This document shows positions 1 to 10,105 of a DNA stretch of 64,000 nucleotides, piece after piece; positions within the stretch are counted from its first letter, which is position 1, and each line of letters starts with the position of its first letter. A program made the position numbers and the translations under genes. The notes below the pieces were generated by a model, which was not told the DNA's origin, did not search any database, and saw only the letters and a program-made list of their open reading frames with translations. The DNA comes from Micrasema longulum (taxonomy: Eukaryota > Arthropoda > Insecta > Trichoptera > Brachycentridae). Where the stretch lies: the NCBI GenBank assembly GCA_022494885.1, contig JAGVSM010000473.1, positions 105,354 to 169,353 on the forward strand. Reading direction: 5' to 3'.

Positions 1-245
1 GGCGATTGGATTAAAAAAGAAACTTTCTCTGGTATAACGACCAAATTCAGTCGGTCCCGACATCCGACTTCCCCCTCCCCCTTCTCGTTTCTACCCTGCA
101 GAAGTAAGCAACCATCTGCTTTTTTTGATATTTTATTTATTTAAATTTTATTCGTTCTAAAAAATTATTTTAATGTGCCAGTATGTCTTCTTGCTCATAC
201 TGATCATCGTGGTTTCGGATGTGACAGGGTTTAATGAACACCCTG
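1..245. mobile_element. Tc1/mariner-like MITE, right half (window edge)
   Basis: Ends GGTTTCGGATGTGACAGGGT, then GAACACCCTG followed by TA, as in the complete copies at 2619, 32914 and 50662. The inner part shares the CTGCAGAAGTAAGCAACCAT block. The left part lies beyond, or decays at, the window start. Confidence 0.7.
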
Positions 246-584
246 TATATATGCATCACACTAAACTAAAATTAAAATGTCTTCCTCTTTATAATAAAAC
301 CTTGTATAAAGTTACGCCTAGGTGTAGTGGTAAAATAAGTATCTTCTTCATTCATTCTTATTCTACCACTATGATAACGATGGTATTCCTATCTGAATTA
401 GACCGCTATGCCTAGGTGCAACTTTAAACCAAGTTTATGAGTAAGGCCAATTAAATTCTTGTGAAGTATTAAATAAATGTGCATTAACTTTGTGTACAAA
501 ACACAGTCATCAAATGTGTATTGAATTTACGGACCGTCGTCGAATGTGGGTTAAAATGAAGCGTCATCAAACATGGATTCGACA

Positions 585-990
585 ATATTTTGAGACTATC
601 CAAATTTTTGTAGACAAGAATTGGATTCAACCCCCTCGGGAGTTAGAGACGAAGAACGTTTTGTAGAGGCGAATGTAGAAGTCTCGGCACTTACAGGGCT
701 TATGACCTATCATTGGCTGGTGTAACATTCACCGTTCTGCCTATGTTAAGGTTGACAAAACCAGCTGGTCCAAGATGTATAAAAATGGAAAAAAAATTGC
801 AGATCGGAATGTGACGGAGAGATTTTGGCTCTCTAACTACGCAAAGATCAACAGACGGAAGAAGTTAAGAAATATAGATGTGCAAATATAGGCAGAAAGT
901 GGCCACTTAAACCAGCCAATAAAACGTCATAAGCTCTGTAAATGTCCAGGCTTCTATAAAATATTCTTCATATCCGTTGTAATATATTAA
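585..990. repeat. R1 foldback repeat, inverted pair
   Basis: First arm: CAATATTTTGAGACTATCC, GTAGACAAGAATTGGATTC, GGGCTTATGACCT. Second arm in reverse: CCACTTAAACCAGCCAAT, GTCATAAGCTCTGTAAATG. R1 is a roughly 350-400-bp family without coding capacity present about twenty times in this window. This copy is diverged. Confidence 0.6.
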
Positions 991-1554
991 ATATGGACTC
1001 TTTTTGCGTAGCAAAAACTCATCAAATGTAACTATTTGTCAAATATCCCATTTCTCTGCTGTGAATTTTTTTCACTGTTTGAAACAGTATATTTTTAAAG
1101 AAAAATTATAAACTTTTCCAATATTTATTTTTAATGTTTTTTTAGTCTTCAAAGGCATTACATTTTGTCTGTTAAATATTAATATTTAATTTATGAAAAA
1201 ACAATAAATTCAACGGAATCATTATAAACACCACACAAATACATATGAGATTTAATTCTGAAACAAAAAGCAGACACAAGAAAATGCAATTAACATGTCT
1301 GAAAAGTAAAATGATATAATGCTGCGATAGTGTGGCTACCACGGCGAAAGTGGTTATTCGACCGACTGCAAGCCTCGCGGCACTGGATAGCTCCTTCGGG
1401 CGACAAAACGCTGGAAAAAATAAATAAAATTATGTTTGTCAAAACGCGTCTTAATCGGGTCAAATGCTCTTATACAATAACAAACAGTTGGTACATGACT
1501 TCTCGGTTATTTAAAATTTGCTTTATACATGATTACGATTGTAAAAATTTGTTC

Positions 1555-1770
1555 ATTGGTGTCGTGGGGTGACACTCGCAGCCTGTTTTCAGTGTCACGA
1601 GGTGACACTAGCGGTATATTTTACATGCCGAGTGCTGTGAGGTGACACTAGCAGCATTATTTTTGACAACGCCGAAAATTTCATTGTCACGAGGTTACAA
1701 TTGCGGTCAGCGGCGTATTTTTTAGGGTCATGGGAAGACACTCGCGGTCAATGATACATATTTAAGGTTC
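1555..1770 (+). repeat. Degenerate tandem repeat (GTCACGAGGTGACACTAGCG)
   Basis: Five diverged units of roughly 35-50 bp, each with a GTSRYGRGGTGACACT-like core followed by GCGG or GCAG and a T-rich spacer (cores near 1562, 1597, 1642, 1686 and 1728). The core itself is palindromic-like (GTGTCACGAGGTGACAC). Confidence 0.6.
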
Positions 1771-2399
1771 ATTGGGCGGTCTTCGCAGAGCGCCGACATT
1801 ACGACACGAAAGTCAGGGCGACACAAAATGGCGGACTCGACGGGCATCTTGAGGTGGTGCTCGAGGTGGCAGATTCGTCGGTACTGCAACATCGCAAGCA
1901 AACGGGAAAACCTGTATTAATTATATGGAATGGAACTTGACACACGCTCGCACAGAACAACTTGCAGAAACCTTAAATCATCATCATCGTCGTCTTCGTC
2001 ATCGTGGCACAAGTATTCTCAGCCGAGATGAAGGAATTATCAGGGAATGTGGAGATCTAGGCATACGTAGATGGAGTGTGCAGTATATTGTAGGCATCTG
2101 GGGAAGCTGCTGTGGGGATCAGAGAGTGAGTGACGATAGTAAGTTATTGTCTATTAGTTATTTGTTTACTGATTTAATTTTTTAAGATCTTCATGACTTT
2201 TTAATTTGTTTTTACTATGTTTTTTTTTATTTAAAAAAATGTTTTGTTTACTACATATACAATCGAACTCGGTTATAATGATCACGAAAATAGCAAGATC
2301 TCGGATGTAACGAGGAAACATTAGTTGCCATTTTAGTTCATGGTTTTCTCCATACAATTGTTCACTGTTATAACGAGCTGCTTCTCGGACATACCCAAC

Positions 2400-2565
2400 A
2401 AAAATTTGAGTTCCTGGATTCGATTCCTGGCATGGTGACGTAATTTATTGGTTTCAACGGTGGATTTACACGGGTGATAAAAAAAAACTGCAACTACAAA
2501 TGTAGTGCCCTATGCACCATCGGGTGCGGATAGGGGTACGACGACGACGATGATGATGATAATTA
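2400..2565 (+). mobile_element. tRNA-derived SINE (family S2), 5'-truncated
   Basis: Retains the B-box end GATTCGATTCCTGGCATGGT, then the family body read in reverse of the other copies (GTAGTGCCCTATGCACCAT) and a GACGATGATGATGAT tail. The other S2 copies in the window are on the minus strand. Confidence 0.6.
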
Positions 2566-2618
2566 ATCACACTGTCCATGTTTGAACGTACACATTTCTT
2601 TCATTCTTTCATCATATA

Positions 2619-2989
2619 CAGGTGTTTTTTAAACCCTGTCGCATCCGAAACTATGATGATCAGTATGAACAAAAAGACATATTAAATTATTTAAAACAAT
2701 ATTTAAACCGCAGAGTTTTTTTAAAAATAAATTTTTTAAAAAACAAATGGTTGCTTACTTCTGCAGGGGAGAAGCGAGGAGGGTATGGCCATGAGGTTGA
2801 TGGTGTATCAGACTCCCTCCTTCCCTCTCCTAGCTTCTCCCTTGCAGAAGTAAGCAACCATTTGTTTTTTTAATTATTTTATTTTTGTAAATTTTATTTG
2901 TTCTAAATATTTATTTTAATGTGCCAATGTCTTCTTGGTCATACTGATCATCGTGGTTTCGGATGTGACAGGGTGTAAAGAACACCCTG
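2619..2989. mobile_element. Tc1/mariner-like MITE, full length (371 bp)
   Basis: Flanked by TA on both sides. Left end CAGGTGTTTTTTAAACCCTG, right end GTGTAAAGAACACCCTG. Long imperfect inverted repeats include ATCCGAAACYAYGATGATCAG and, nearer the centre, AAATGGTTGCTTACTTCTGC. The only ORF across it (2622-2873) is a by-product of the palindrome. Confidence 0.8.
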
Positions 2990-3439
2990 TATGTAACAAA
3001 AGGTTTTATTTTATCGTGATAGAACTATCGATTATCGGAAAGGCCGTTTCTTGTCAAACTAAAGTAGCCTTACACGAGGACAACACAATATTGTCCTGTC
3101 CCAGCGTCTGACCAATGGACCCGAGGACAGGACATTGGACCGAGATACTGTCGCAGAGATAGACGGGTTGGCTATTTCCGCAGGACGGTGGATTACATTA
3201 CATTTCATTCGTTTGAAAATGCCCTAACAAGGTAAAACAATTGTCACGAAATTTTTGTTTTTATATTTGTAAAAATAAAATAAAGTGTTCAGTAGACTCA
3301 AATCAGTGTTTGATTTCATATATTATAAGTTTAAAATTATCTAATTCCCTACCATCAAACGTAAACCCGCATTTTACACAACTAATAATATGGGAACATT
3401 GATTAAGTGCATAAATAAATTGTATACTAAATTGTAATT

Positions 3440-3610
3440 ATTGCAATTCAATCTACACTGGAAAAACTAAAAGAAACTTTAATACTTAAGGTGCCTAAAT
3501 AATAATTTTTCTGAATTTGCAAATCATCCGATAGAAAATAATCATAATTTGAATAAAGACACTGGATTACAAGTTCTTCATATTGAAAATAAAATATTGA
3601 TTTAGCGGAA
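3440..3610 (+). pseudogene. Penelope-like element GIY-YIG endonuclease remnant
   Basis: Conceptual reading gives CNSIYTGKTKRNFNT, then after a gap EFANHPIENNHNLNKDTGLQ. This matches the later, intact domain at 5388-5795 (YVGQTGRSFKTR, TFANHLIESNHVFDKNT). Frameshifts and stops show it is dead. It lies 0.6 kb upstream of the other Penelope fragment but is too diverged to be the same copy. Confidence 0.6.
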
Positions 3611-3864
3611 GATCTCATTTATAAAAAATAAATGTGGGTTTTCATTCCAATAAACAATTACTTTATATATTTCAAATTTAAAGTTGTATCACGCTAAATA
3701 TAAAACCAAATATTAATATATTCATTCAATCTTTTGTAAATTTTTCTCCCTTTATACATCAAACGATTTAGCGATTCTGCATTTTTACATGGATGTCAGA
3801 TTCTTTGTCACCATAATTACTACGGAAGGTTGCGAGGACTAAGAAATCATTTCATTGCACTTGC

Positions 3865-3961
3865 CTTGGGGCTGAGTAGGGAGCAGGTCTGCGATGGGGA
3901 CTGCGTTTGCGCCAGGAGCTGAGCTGCCCATCATCAGAATGGATGGATCCAGAGCGGCCAT
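3865..3961 (-). CDS. Putative short coding exon of an unknown gene
   Basis: On the minus strand a pyrimidine-rich tract and TAG acceptor precede ATGGCCGCTCTGG; the frame reads MAALDPSILMMGSSAPGANA then VPIADLLPTQPQ and meets AAG|GCAAGT, a good GC-type donor. If the donor is not used, translation ends seven codons further on. Base composition is clearly more GC-rich than the surroundings and there is no repeat here. A second frame is also open, so the reading frame is not certain. I do not recognise the protein. Confidence 0.35.
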
Positions 3962-4084
3962 CTACAAACAAAGAAATTCATAATTGTTATTTATGATAAA
4001 ACCGAGTGGTACCTGATAGAGCTCAGCCGAAATCAAGCGAGGATTATCACTAGAGCCCGCTCAGGGCCCTGCCGACTGAACCAT

Positions 4085-4180
4085 ACAGAAACATCTAGAT
4101 GAATGATCTCCCGCAAACCACCATTAACATAAAAGATCTTCAATTAAAAAAAAGAACTGAAGAAATATCTGATAAATACT
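4085..4180 (+). pseudogene. LINE ORF2 C-terminal scrap
   Basis: NDLPQTTINIKDLQLKKRTE with a frameshift. It is near-identical to the C-terminus at 37836-37970 on the minus strand (FNDLPQTIINMKNLQIKKKE). It abuts the Penelope fragment directly. Confidence 0.6.
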
Positions 4181-4820
4181 TAATATATTGAGCAACTCTG
4201 CAAGAGTTCTTGCAGAGTTTTTCATGGATCACTTAGAAAAAACAATTACAAAATTAAAATCATTTAGCAATGTTAAATTCTATAGCCGCTATGTTGATGA
4301 TATTTTCCTGATCTGGTCTGGCAGCCAAAGACAATTCGATAACTTCCTAACAGAAATAAATAAAATAAATCATTCAATTCAATTCACCATGGAACTGGGA
4401 GGTAAAGTAATTAATTTTCTTGACTTAAAAATTAGCATCGAAAATAATAAATTAGAATTTGCAATTTATAGAAAACCCACATACAGCGATAACCTCATTC
4501 ATAATACATTTCAACACCACATCTCTCATAAACTCGCTGTACTTCATAGTTTTATACATAGACTTTTACATGTACCTTTAAAAAATTGTAATTTTAACAT
4601 TGAATTCAATACAATAAAATGGATATGAATGTGATCTTATTGATCGATTAATAAGAAAAAAAACAGAAAAAACTAGTTGCATCACAACTCAGTCAAGGAC
4701 TTATTATAAAAGATTCAAAAACTCGTAAAAAATGGGCAACGCTATCATATCTCGGAGATTGTAGTCATTTAATTAGTAAAATAGCTAACACAGATGAATG
4801 TTCTATTGCATTCTATAATT

Positions 4821-5375
4821 AAATTCTATGATCAAATTGCTACTACATAAAGATGTATACCGCCAGAGACACAATATTTCAATATCATTAATGTATAAAT
4901 CTGTAAATAAATTATCTGTTAGGGCTCTACTTTGGTACAAATTAATTTGTCAGCATGTGTCGCACTCCGAGTATAAACTCAAGTTGGTACATGTTTACAA
5001 CACCAGGTTTACTAGTATGGAAGGGCTAGCTGTTAGATATTGCAATAAATATGGCAAAAGGACACTGCAATACAGTATACCTAAAATATTTAACATGTTA
5101 CCAAACAATATGAAAAATACTGAGTTAAATACAAGAGTGAGACGTTTGCTCAAATTATGGTAATTAGATTTTTTTTTTATATTAGTGATAGTTTTTAATT
5201 TTTCATAATGTCATTTGTAATTGTTTTTCAATCAAAATTATTGTTAATGTAGGTTAAGTGTAAATAATCGATGTAATTTATAAGAACCTGCTGACGAGTT
5301 GTATGTATGCAACTCAGCAGGACTTTAATTTAAGACTATTTTGTAAATATTTTTGAAAAATAAATTTTAAAAAAA
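4821..5375 (+). mobile_element. LINE 3' end inserted in the Penelope element
   Basis: 4828-5163 encodes a LINE ORF2 C-terminus (VYNTRFTSMEGLAVRYCNKY, GKRTLQYSIPKIFNMLP), related to the copies at 35634 and 62271. It is followed by a 3' UTR and an A-rich tail (AATAAATTTTAAAAAAAAAC) just before the Penelope frame resumes. Polarity and 5' truncation fit target-primed insertion. Confidence 0.75.
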
Positions 5376-5387
5376 AACAATTCAAAT

Positions 5388-5795
5388 ATGGGGAAAATGT
5401 TAAATAATAATAAAGATCAAAGGGAAAGGGATACTAACTCAGGCTCATATTTATTACGCTGCGGTTCATGCGAAGCCGAGTACGTGGGCCAAACGGGAAG
5501 GTCGTTCAAAACTAGAATTAACGAACACTTCCAAAGTTGGAGAAATAACAAGGAAAACTCCACGTTTGCGAACCACCTTATTGAGTCAAATCATGTTTTT
5601 GATAAAAATACAAGTGTTCAATTCCTTCACACATGCAGCAAAGGCCAAAAATTAGATAAACTTGACATTTTAGAAATAAACCGCTTAAAAAATTGCCCTG
5701 ATAAAATAATATTAAACGATCAAGTAAACACACGTGCATTCTCCATTATTGTATCCATTAAAATACAAACAATGAAACTAGTCGATAAGAATTAA
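5388..5795 (+). pseudogene. Penelope GIY-YIG endonuclease domain
   Basis: YLLRCGSCEAEYVGQTGRSF followed by KTRINEH: the CxxC, Y(V)GQTGR and R...EH positions of the Penelope-type GIY-YIG nuclease are present. The remaining C-terminus (KLDKLDILEINRLKNCPDKI) is also typical. The ATG at the start is not the native one; the domain is the tail of an RT-EN fusion split by the upstream insertion. Confidence 0.8.
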
Positions 5796-6140
5796 CTGCC
5801 GGGAGTTTTTACTTTCAGAGAATCACTTAACTACCCCCCGGCCCGGAGACATAGCTGTCGATGGAACTACCAACCAGCGGCCCCTGTTAATGCTTTAATT
5901 AAATTTCAATACATGTAATTCAAATACATTTTCATTATAAAACTTCATAAAATTATACATTTTACACCAGTTTTTATTATATACATTCAAACAAAACTTA
6001 TATTCTTATAATTGTTATTACCTTATACTTAAATGATTTTAATTTAAATTCTTTTATTTACATAATTATATAAAATCATGATTTACAACCCCCGCTTGCA
6101 CTTGTATATAACATAGAAATTTGTTTAGTCTCCCACCAGT

Positions 6141-6170
6141 CTGACGATGTCGGGCCCGACAAAACCCGGT
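6141..6170 (+). ncRNA. Degenerate hammerhead-ribozyme-like motif at Penelope 3' end
   Basis: CTGACGA (fits the CUGANGA core), then TGTCGGGCCCGACA, a perfect stem-loop arm, then AAAAC where GAAAC is required. Known biology: Penelope-like elements carry minimal hammerheads in their terminal repeats. The core G before AAA is replaced, so activity is doubtful. Confidence 0.4.
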
Positions 6171-6309
6171 CACTGATACAAAATTTATAAAAAAAAAATT
6201 ATAAATAAAAGTGGAATAAAACTATAAAGTATTTTTATTATTATAATGATAAATACTTTATAATGTCCGTTAAAAGGTAATAAATAAATACATATAATAT
6301 TCTTCTTCT

Positions 6310-7230
6310 AAGTCGGTCCCTCAATGCTAAGGATCATGACCACCATGAACATTTCCGATAAGTCTGTTCCATTCCAGTCTGTCTTCAGCCCGAGGAACCG
6401 ACACATCAAATTTTAGCCTCGTGTCCATGTCCAAACTGACGCAGCACCCCTTTCTTGATTCTGTCGATAATGCATGTCTCAGCCTTACACAGTTCATGGA
6501 TCTCGACACTTGTCATTCTATCATACATCGTTTTACCACACATTCACCGAGGGATCGAACTTTGATCATCATTTTTCCAATTCTATACTTCGCTCCCATA
6601 CATTAGAGTTGGAACTAGAACTCCATTGTGAACTGCTAGTTTAGCATCGTGCGATAAACATTTGTTTGCCAAAGTAGATTTCAGTGCACCGTTCACCCTG
6701 TTTCCGGCACTCACCCTCCTTTCCATCCCTAGTAAACATATTTCCCAGATACACAAATTCTTCTACCTGATTCAGAATATCTCCGTTCACACTGACCTCA
6801 CATTTAGTTATATTTTCATCCCTTTAGATTTATCAACATTCATAAGCAAATGGCTTTTCTTGCATACATCGTATACTTTTGTTACCAAGAATTGCGGGTC
6901 TCCTTTGCTGCTAGCAAGAAGCGCGGCATCATCAGCATACAGAAGACAGTTATACCACTCATTTTTGCTCCCATTCTTAAATCTTTCAGTTCTTTCGTAC
7001 AATTATCGATGTATCTGTATACATTATTTATGAAAAAAAACTAAATTTCTGGAGGCATTAATCTTCCCATCAGCATCTAGAACGTAAGATTTTTCTAATG
7101 CAGTGGGTGTTTTCTTCAAATTGAGAAATGCCGTTTCTGTGATCAACACTTTTTTCAGGAGATTATTACAGTTTTTTGTATGAAAGCGGCCTGCATGTTT
7201 TTAGCAGAACAGAATTGACCTCACTACGAC
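6310..7230 (-). pseudogene. LINE A reverse transcriptase fragment
   Basis: Minus-strand reading: NAFLNLKKTPTALEKSYVLD, then CLLYADDAALLASSKGDPQF (RT palm with YADD), then [17 protein letters not shown] and CVRLRHALSTESRKGCCVSL. The order is that of an RT palm/thumb followed by the C-terminal region. Several frame breaks. The same family recurs at 12960, 15115, 41150, 43075 and 61760. Confidence 0.75.
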
Positions 7231-7239
7231 CGATAACAC

Positions 7240-7750
7240 CGTCATTTTTTCAAAATTGTAGACTCTGCTTCCTGCATAACTACGTTCTAATGATCAACTC
7301 TGAATATTTTTCCACTGATATTAATAGTGTAATATAACATTCAAACCGTAGCTCGGCGCCAGGTTCTCATAAATCAAACAAAATCAACAGTCAAACAAAA
7401 AGGAGGACATGTCAGAACATGTCGGAAGTGCAAGGTTACATGCGTATACGTACCGCGTGGACTGCAGCGTTCATTGTGTTACTGCACTGAGGAACTTTGC
7501 GAAGATATAAAATTAACTTAGGAGTCTTGGGACGCAAATATTAGATGTTTAATTGTAGTTTTATTTTATTGTAAACGAAACGGCGGCTAGCTCCGCGCGT
7601 CGGACCTGTCAAATTTATCTACGAAGTATAGACAATAGATTCATTTCTAGAATAAATCACAGACCTAGCCTTTCTTCGCGGCCATAGGCTAGAATGGAAT
7701 AAGAATAATAATAAAAATCTTCTTCTTTTTTATGGCTTTTTCCCATCGCG
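7240..7750. other. No gene seen
   Basis: Unique-looking AT-rich sequence between LINE A and the TIR element; a short GC-richer patch at 7580-7620. No splice-supported coding sequence or repeat partner recognised. Confidence 0.5.
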
Positions 7751-7757
7751 CTAATGG

Positions 7758-8177
7758 GGTGTTTTAGCCAGTGTCGTGTTTTTTTTAGTTTCATGCATAT
7801 TTACGTTTTTTTTGCAATATAAAGTAATAATAAAATACTGTCGAGTGCAAAAAAATAATTTTTAATTTATAATTTTGAATTCCCGCGAAAACGGTCATTG
7901 CATTGGCCATGCCCCTAATACGTCACGACTTCCTGACTGACCTCTCTAAAATTAATATCCCATTCTTATTCATATTCTAACTCCCTGTCCCCACCCCATA
8001 AACATGTATATAAAATTCTATGTAAATATCTAGTTAGAAATGATGTTAAGCTGTAAATATGTTATATTATTACATATGTATATTATAAAATAATAACTTG
8101 TATGTATTATATTACTAACACATGTGTAAATATGTAAATAAAAATAAAAAAAACTCGACACTGGCCAGAACACCCGA
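7758..8177. mobile_element. Small non-autonomous DNA element with about 30-bp TIRs
   Basis: Left GGGTGTTTTAGCCAGTGTCG and right CGACACTGGCCAGAACACCC are inverted with few mismatches and extend into matching T8/A8 runs. The 420-bp interior is AT-rich and non-coding. No clear target duplication was found, so the superfamily is open. Confidence 0.5.
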
Positions 8178-8309
8178 GTTGAGAGAAAAAAACGAAGAAA
8201 AAAAATACGCAACAATTTAAGTTAATTTTGAACTTCGGTTGCAAGCGCTATTTTTTTTTAACATCATCACAAATCTTGACATCACAATTTTATATTCTGT
8301 CACGAATGT

Positions 8310-9510
8310 TGATGGGTGCGAAAATAGAGGAAGACCGAGAAAGACATGGCATGACGGATATTATCCATGGCTTTATCCCACTGAGTTCCTCCAGGGTGTG
8401 CTTGGTTACAGTAGTTTGAAGACTAGAAGGAATGTGTATTTCACTACGCACTTCTTTCGATTGTTGCGCGGTATTATTGACAACCCTAAAATTATGCGGA
8501 GCATTAGCTTTTATATTCCTGATAATTACCTTAGAATTATGCGGAGCATTAGCTTTTATATTCCTGATAATTACCTTAGACAGCGTCAACATAGACTGTT
8601 TCACATTCCAATATACAGGACCAACCTGCCAATGGTTATGCCTGTTGGAAGGGCTATTTCTACGTTGAACAATATCACTTTGGACAGTGACATTTTTCAC
8701 GTCTCTGAGGGAGTTTTTCGTTACAAGATTCTCTTACTGTTTTAACATATTATTCTTTGGATATTATGTACACTAATGTGTTTTTTTAAATATATTTCTA
8801 ATTTAACCTAATTATTTCCATATGTAGGAATTAAGATATTCCATTTTGTAATGTACATATATGTGAATAAATAAATAAATAAATGACCAAATTTAACATT
8901 TGTTATTAACATTTGTTATTTGTTAATAACAATTATTTAATTGAAGATGGACGAGAATATGTATGAATGTAGAAGAAGCTAGATCTGCATGCAAACATAA
9001 TATAAAACTAATGTCAATGAATGCCTCGACACGTATAGAAAATAAAATTACTTGCTTGTAGTGAGTATAACAGGCTACCGGAGTCCCATAGAACGCCAAA
9101 AATTGACTATATTCATAAAAAATTACTACTTGAGGAGGTACGTGGAAGGTAAAATTTAGTTTTAAGTTATTATTTTCTTCGAACATTTCTTTCTTACTAG
9201 ATGCAAATTTTTAATATTAATTTTTATAATGAATTGTTTTAATTTCTTTGTATTATATACTTTCTTGCTATCTTATTTTAGTTTTATGAACATATTATTA
9301 CTTGTTACTTTATTATTATTATCATACTTTTATAAAAAATATTATTCAGTCCCAAAATGAGTTTGTTTTAACTTCTGGGAGTAAAACAAAAATGTATGAT
9401 TTAATAATTTTTTAGAAGAAGTTTTTTGTGAAATAAATAAAGATAGGGTGATTTGGAGTTCTATACTCTCTGCCTACCCTTACGGGGATACGGCGTGATA
9501 GTTTGTTTGA
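8310..9510 (+). mobile_element. LINE A 3' region split by a nested LINE B
   Basis: 8310-8353 reads NVDGCENRGRPRKTWHDG (LINE A). LINE B follows (about 8355-8885: YYPWLYPTEFLQGVLGYSSL to VSEGVFRYKILLLF, 3' UTR and (AAAT)n tail). LINE A then resumes around 8940 ([10 protein letters not shown]) and ends near 9510 with the AYPYGDTA-type terminus. The 168-residue ORF at 8239-8745 is thus a chimera of two elements, not a gene. Confidence 0.75.
8524..8577 (+). repeat. Perfect ~48-bp tandem duplication inside LINE B
   Basis: AATTATGCGGAGCATTAGCT through ATAATTACCTTAG occurs twice back to back (first from about 8490), giving a repeated IMRSISFYIPDNYLR in frame. The other LINE B copies (48300, 20672, 12200) have a single unit. 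Confidence 0.85.
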
Positions 9511-9539
9511 TTGAAATGAATTTATTATACGATTTTTTT

Positions 9540-9759
9540 ATCCACAATTGCCGGTCAAAGTTATAAGGTTAGTAAAAAGAATCACACAAGCGAGCAAAGT
9601 AGCGCGCATTCGCGAACACGCGCCCAAATTACTTGACAGTTCACTGTTATTGAAAGCGAACGCTCAACAGACGCCATCGATCAATGACATTTTGTGGGTG
9701 TTTTGTGAAGTAGTTCGCGCGTTGATGTGAATAACGAGCGGATACCAAGAAAACGCGCC
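9540..9759 (+). promoter_or_regulatory. Probable Ssdp promoter / 5' UTR region
   Basis: The 200 bases before the conserved Ssdp start are locally rich in CpG (9590-9640, several CGCG steps) in an otherwise AT-rich landscape. No TATA box is visible. An in-frame upstream ATG at 9727 would add 11 residues ([11 protein letters not shown]) not seen in the family, so it is treated as 5' UTR. The exact transcription start cannot be placed, and a further upstream non-coding exon is possible. Confidence 0.4.
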
Positions 9760-10105
9760 ATGTACGCCAAGGGCAAAGGTTCGACGGTGCCCTCGGACGC
9801 CCAGGCCAGGGAGAAGCTGGCCCTGTACGTGTACGAGTACCTGCTGCACGTCGGCGCGCAGAAGGCGGCGCAGACCTTCCTGTCCGAGATCCGCTGGGAG
9901 AAGAACATCACGCTGGGCGAGCCGCCGGGCTTCCTGCACTCGTGGTGGTGTGTGTTCTGGGACCTGTACTGCGCCGCGCCCGAGCGGCGCGACACCTGCG
10001 AGCACTCGTCGGAGGCCAAGGCGTTCCACGACTACGGCTTCGTCAACTCCGGCTACGGGGTCAACGGGATCGGACACAACGCCGGCCCGGCGCCCCCCAA
10101 CGACG
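9760..10105 (+). CDS. Ssdp: Ssdp exon 1 (LisH domain)
   Basis: Encodes 115 residues from [15 protein letters not shown] through [10 protein letters not shown]. The LisH helix (about residues 16-48, [20 protein letters not shown]) and the tryptophan-rich LUFS extension are complete. The donor is CGACG|GTGAGC, leaving phase 1. GC content is far above the flanks. Opposite-strand and other-frame ORFs here are shadows. Confidence 0.95.

Larger units (their letters stand above)
4186..6200 (+). mobile_element. Penelope-like retroelement, 5'-truncated, interrupted by a LINE
   Basis: 4188-4628 carries the C-terminal reverse transcriptase part: the catalytic YVDD motif in FYSRYVDDIFLIW, then INFLDLKISI and FAIYRKPTYSDN, diagnostic of the Penelope RT lineage. 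4630-4820 is the decayed linker (KKWATLSYLGDCSHLISKIA). A LINE insertion occupies about 4821-5375. 5388-5795 resumes with the GIY-YIG endonuclease. The 3' part ends near a hammerhead-like motif at 6141-6170. Frameshifts around 4628 make it non-functional. Confidence 0.85.

Noticed and set aside
1829..1918. Short ORF MADSTGILRWCSRWQIRRYC with a Kozak-like start
   Set aside because: Only 30 codons, no convincing donor in frame and no family; too little evidence for a first exon.
8239..8745. 168-codon ORF as a gene
   Set aside because: It is a chimera of LINE A (GRPRKTWHD) and LINE B (YPTEFLQGVLGY) sequence.
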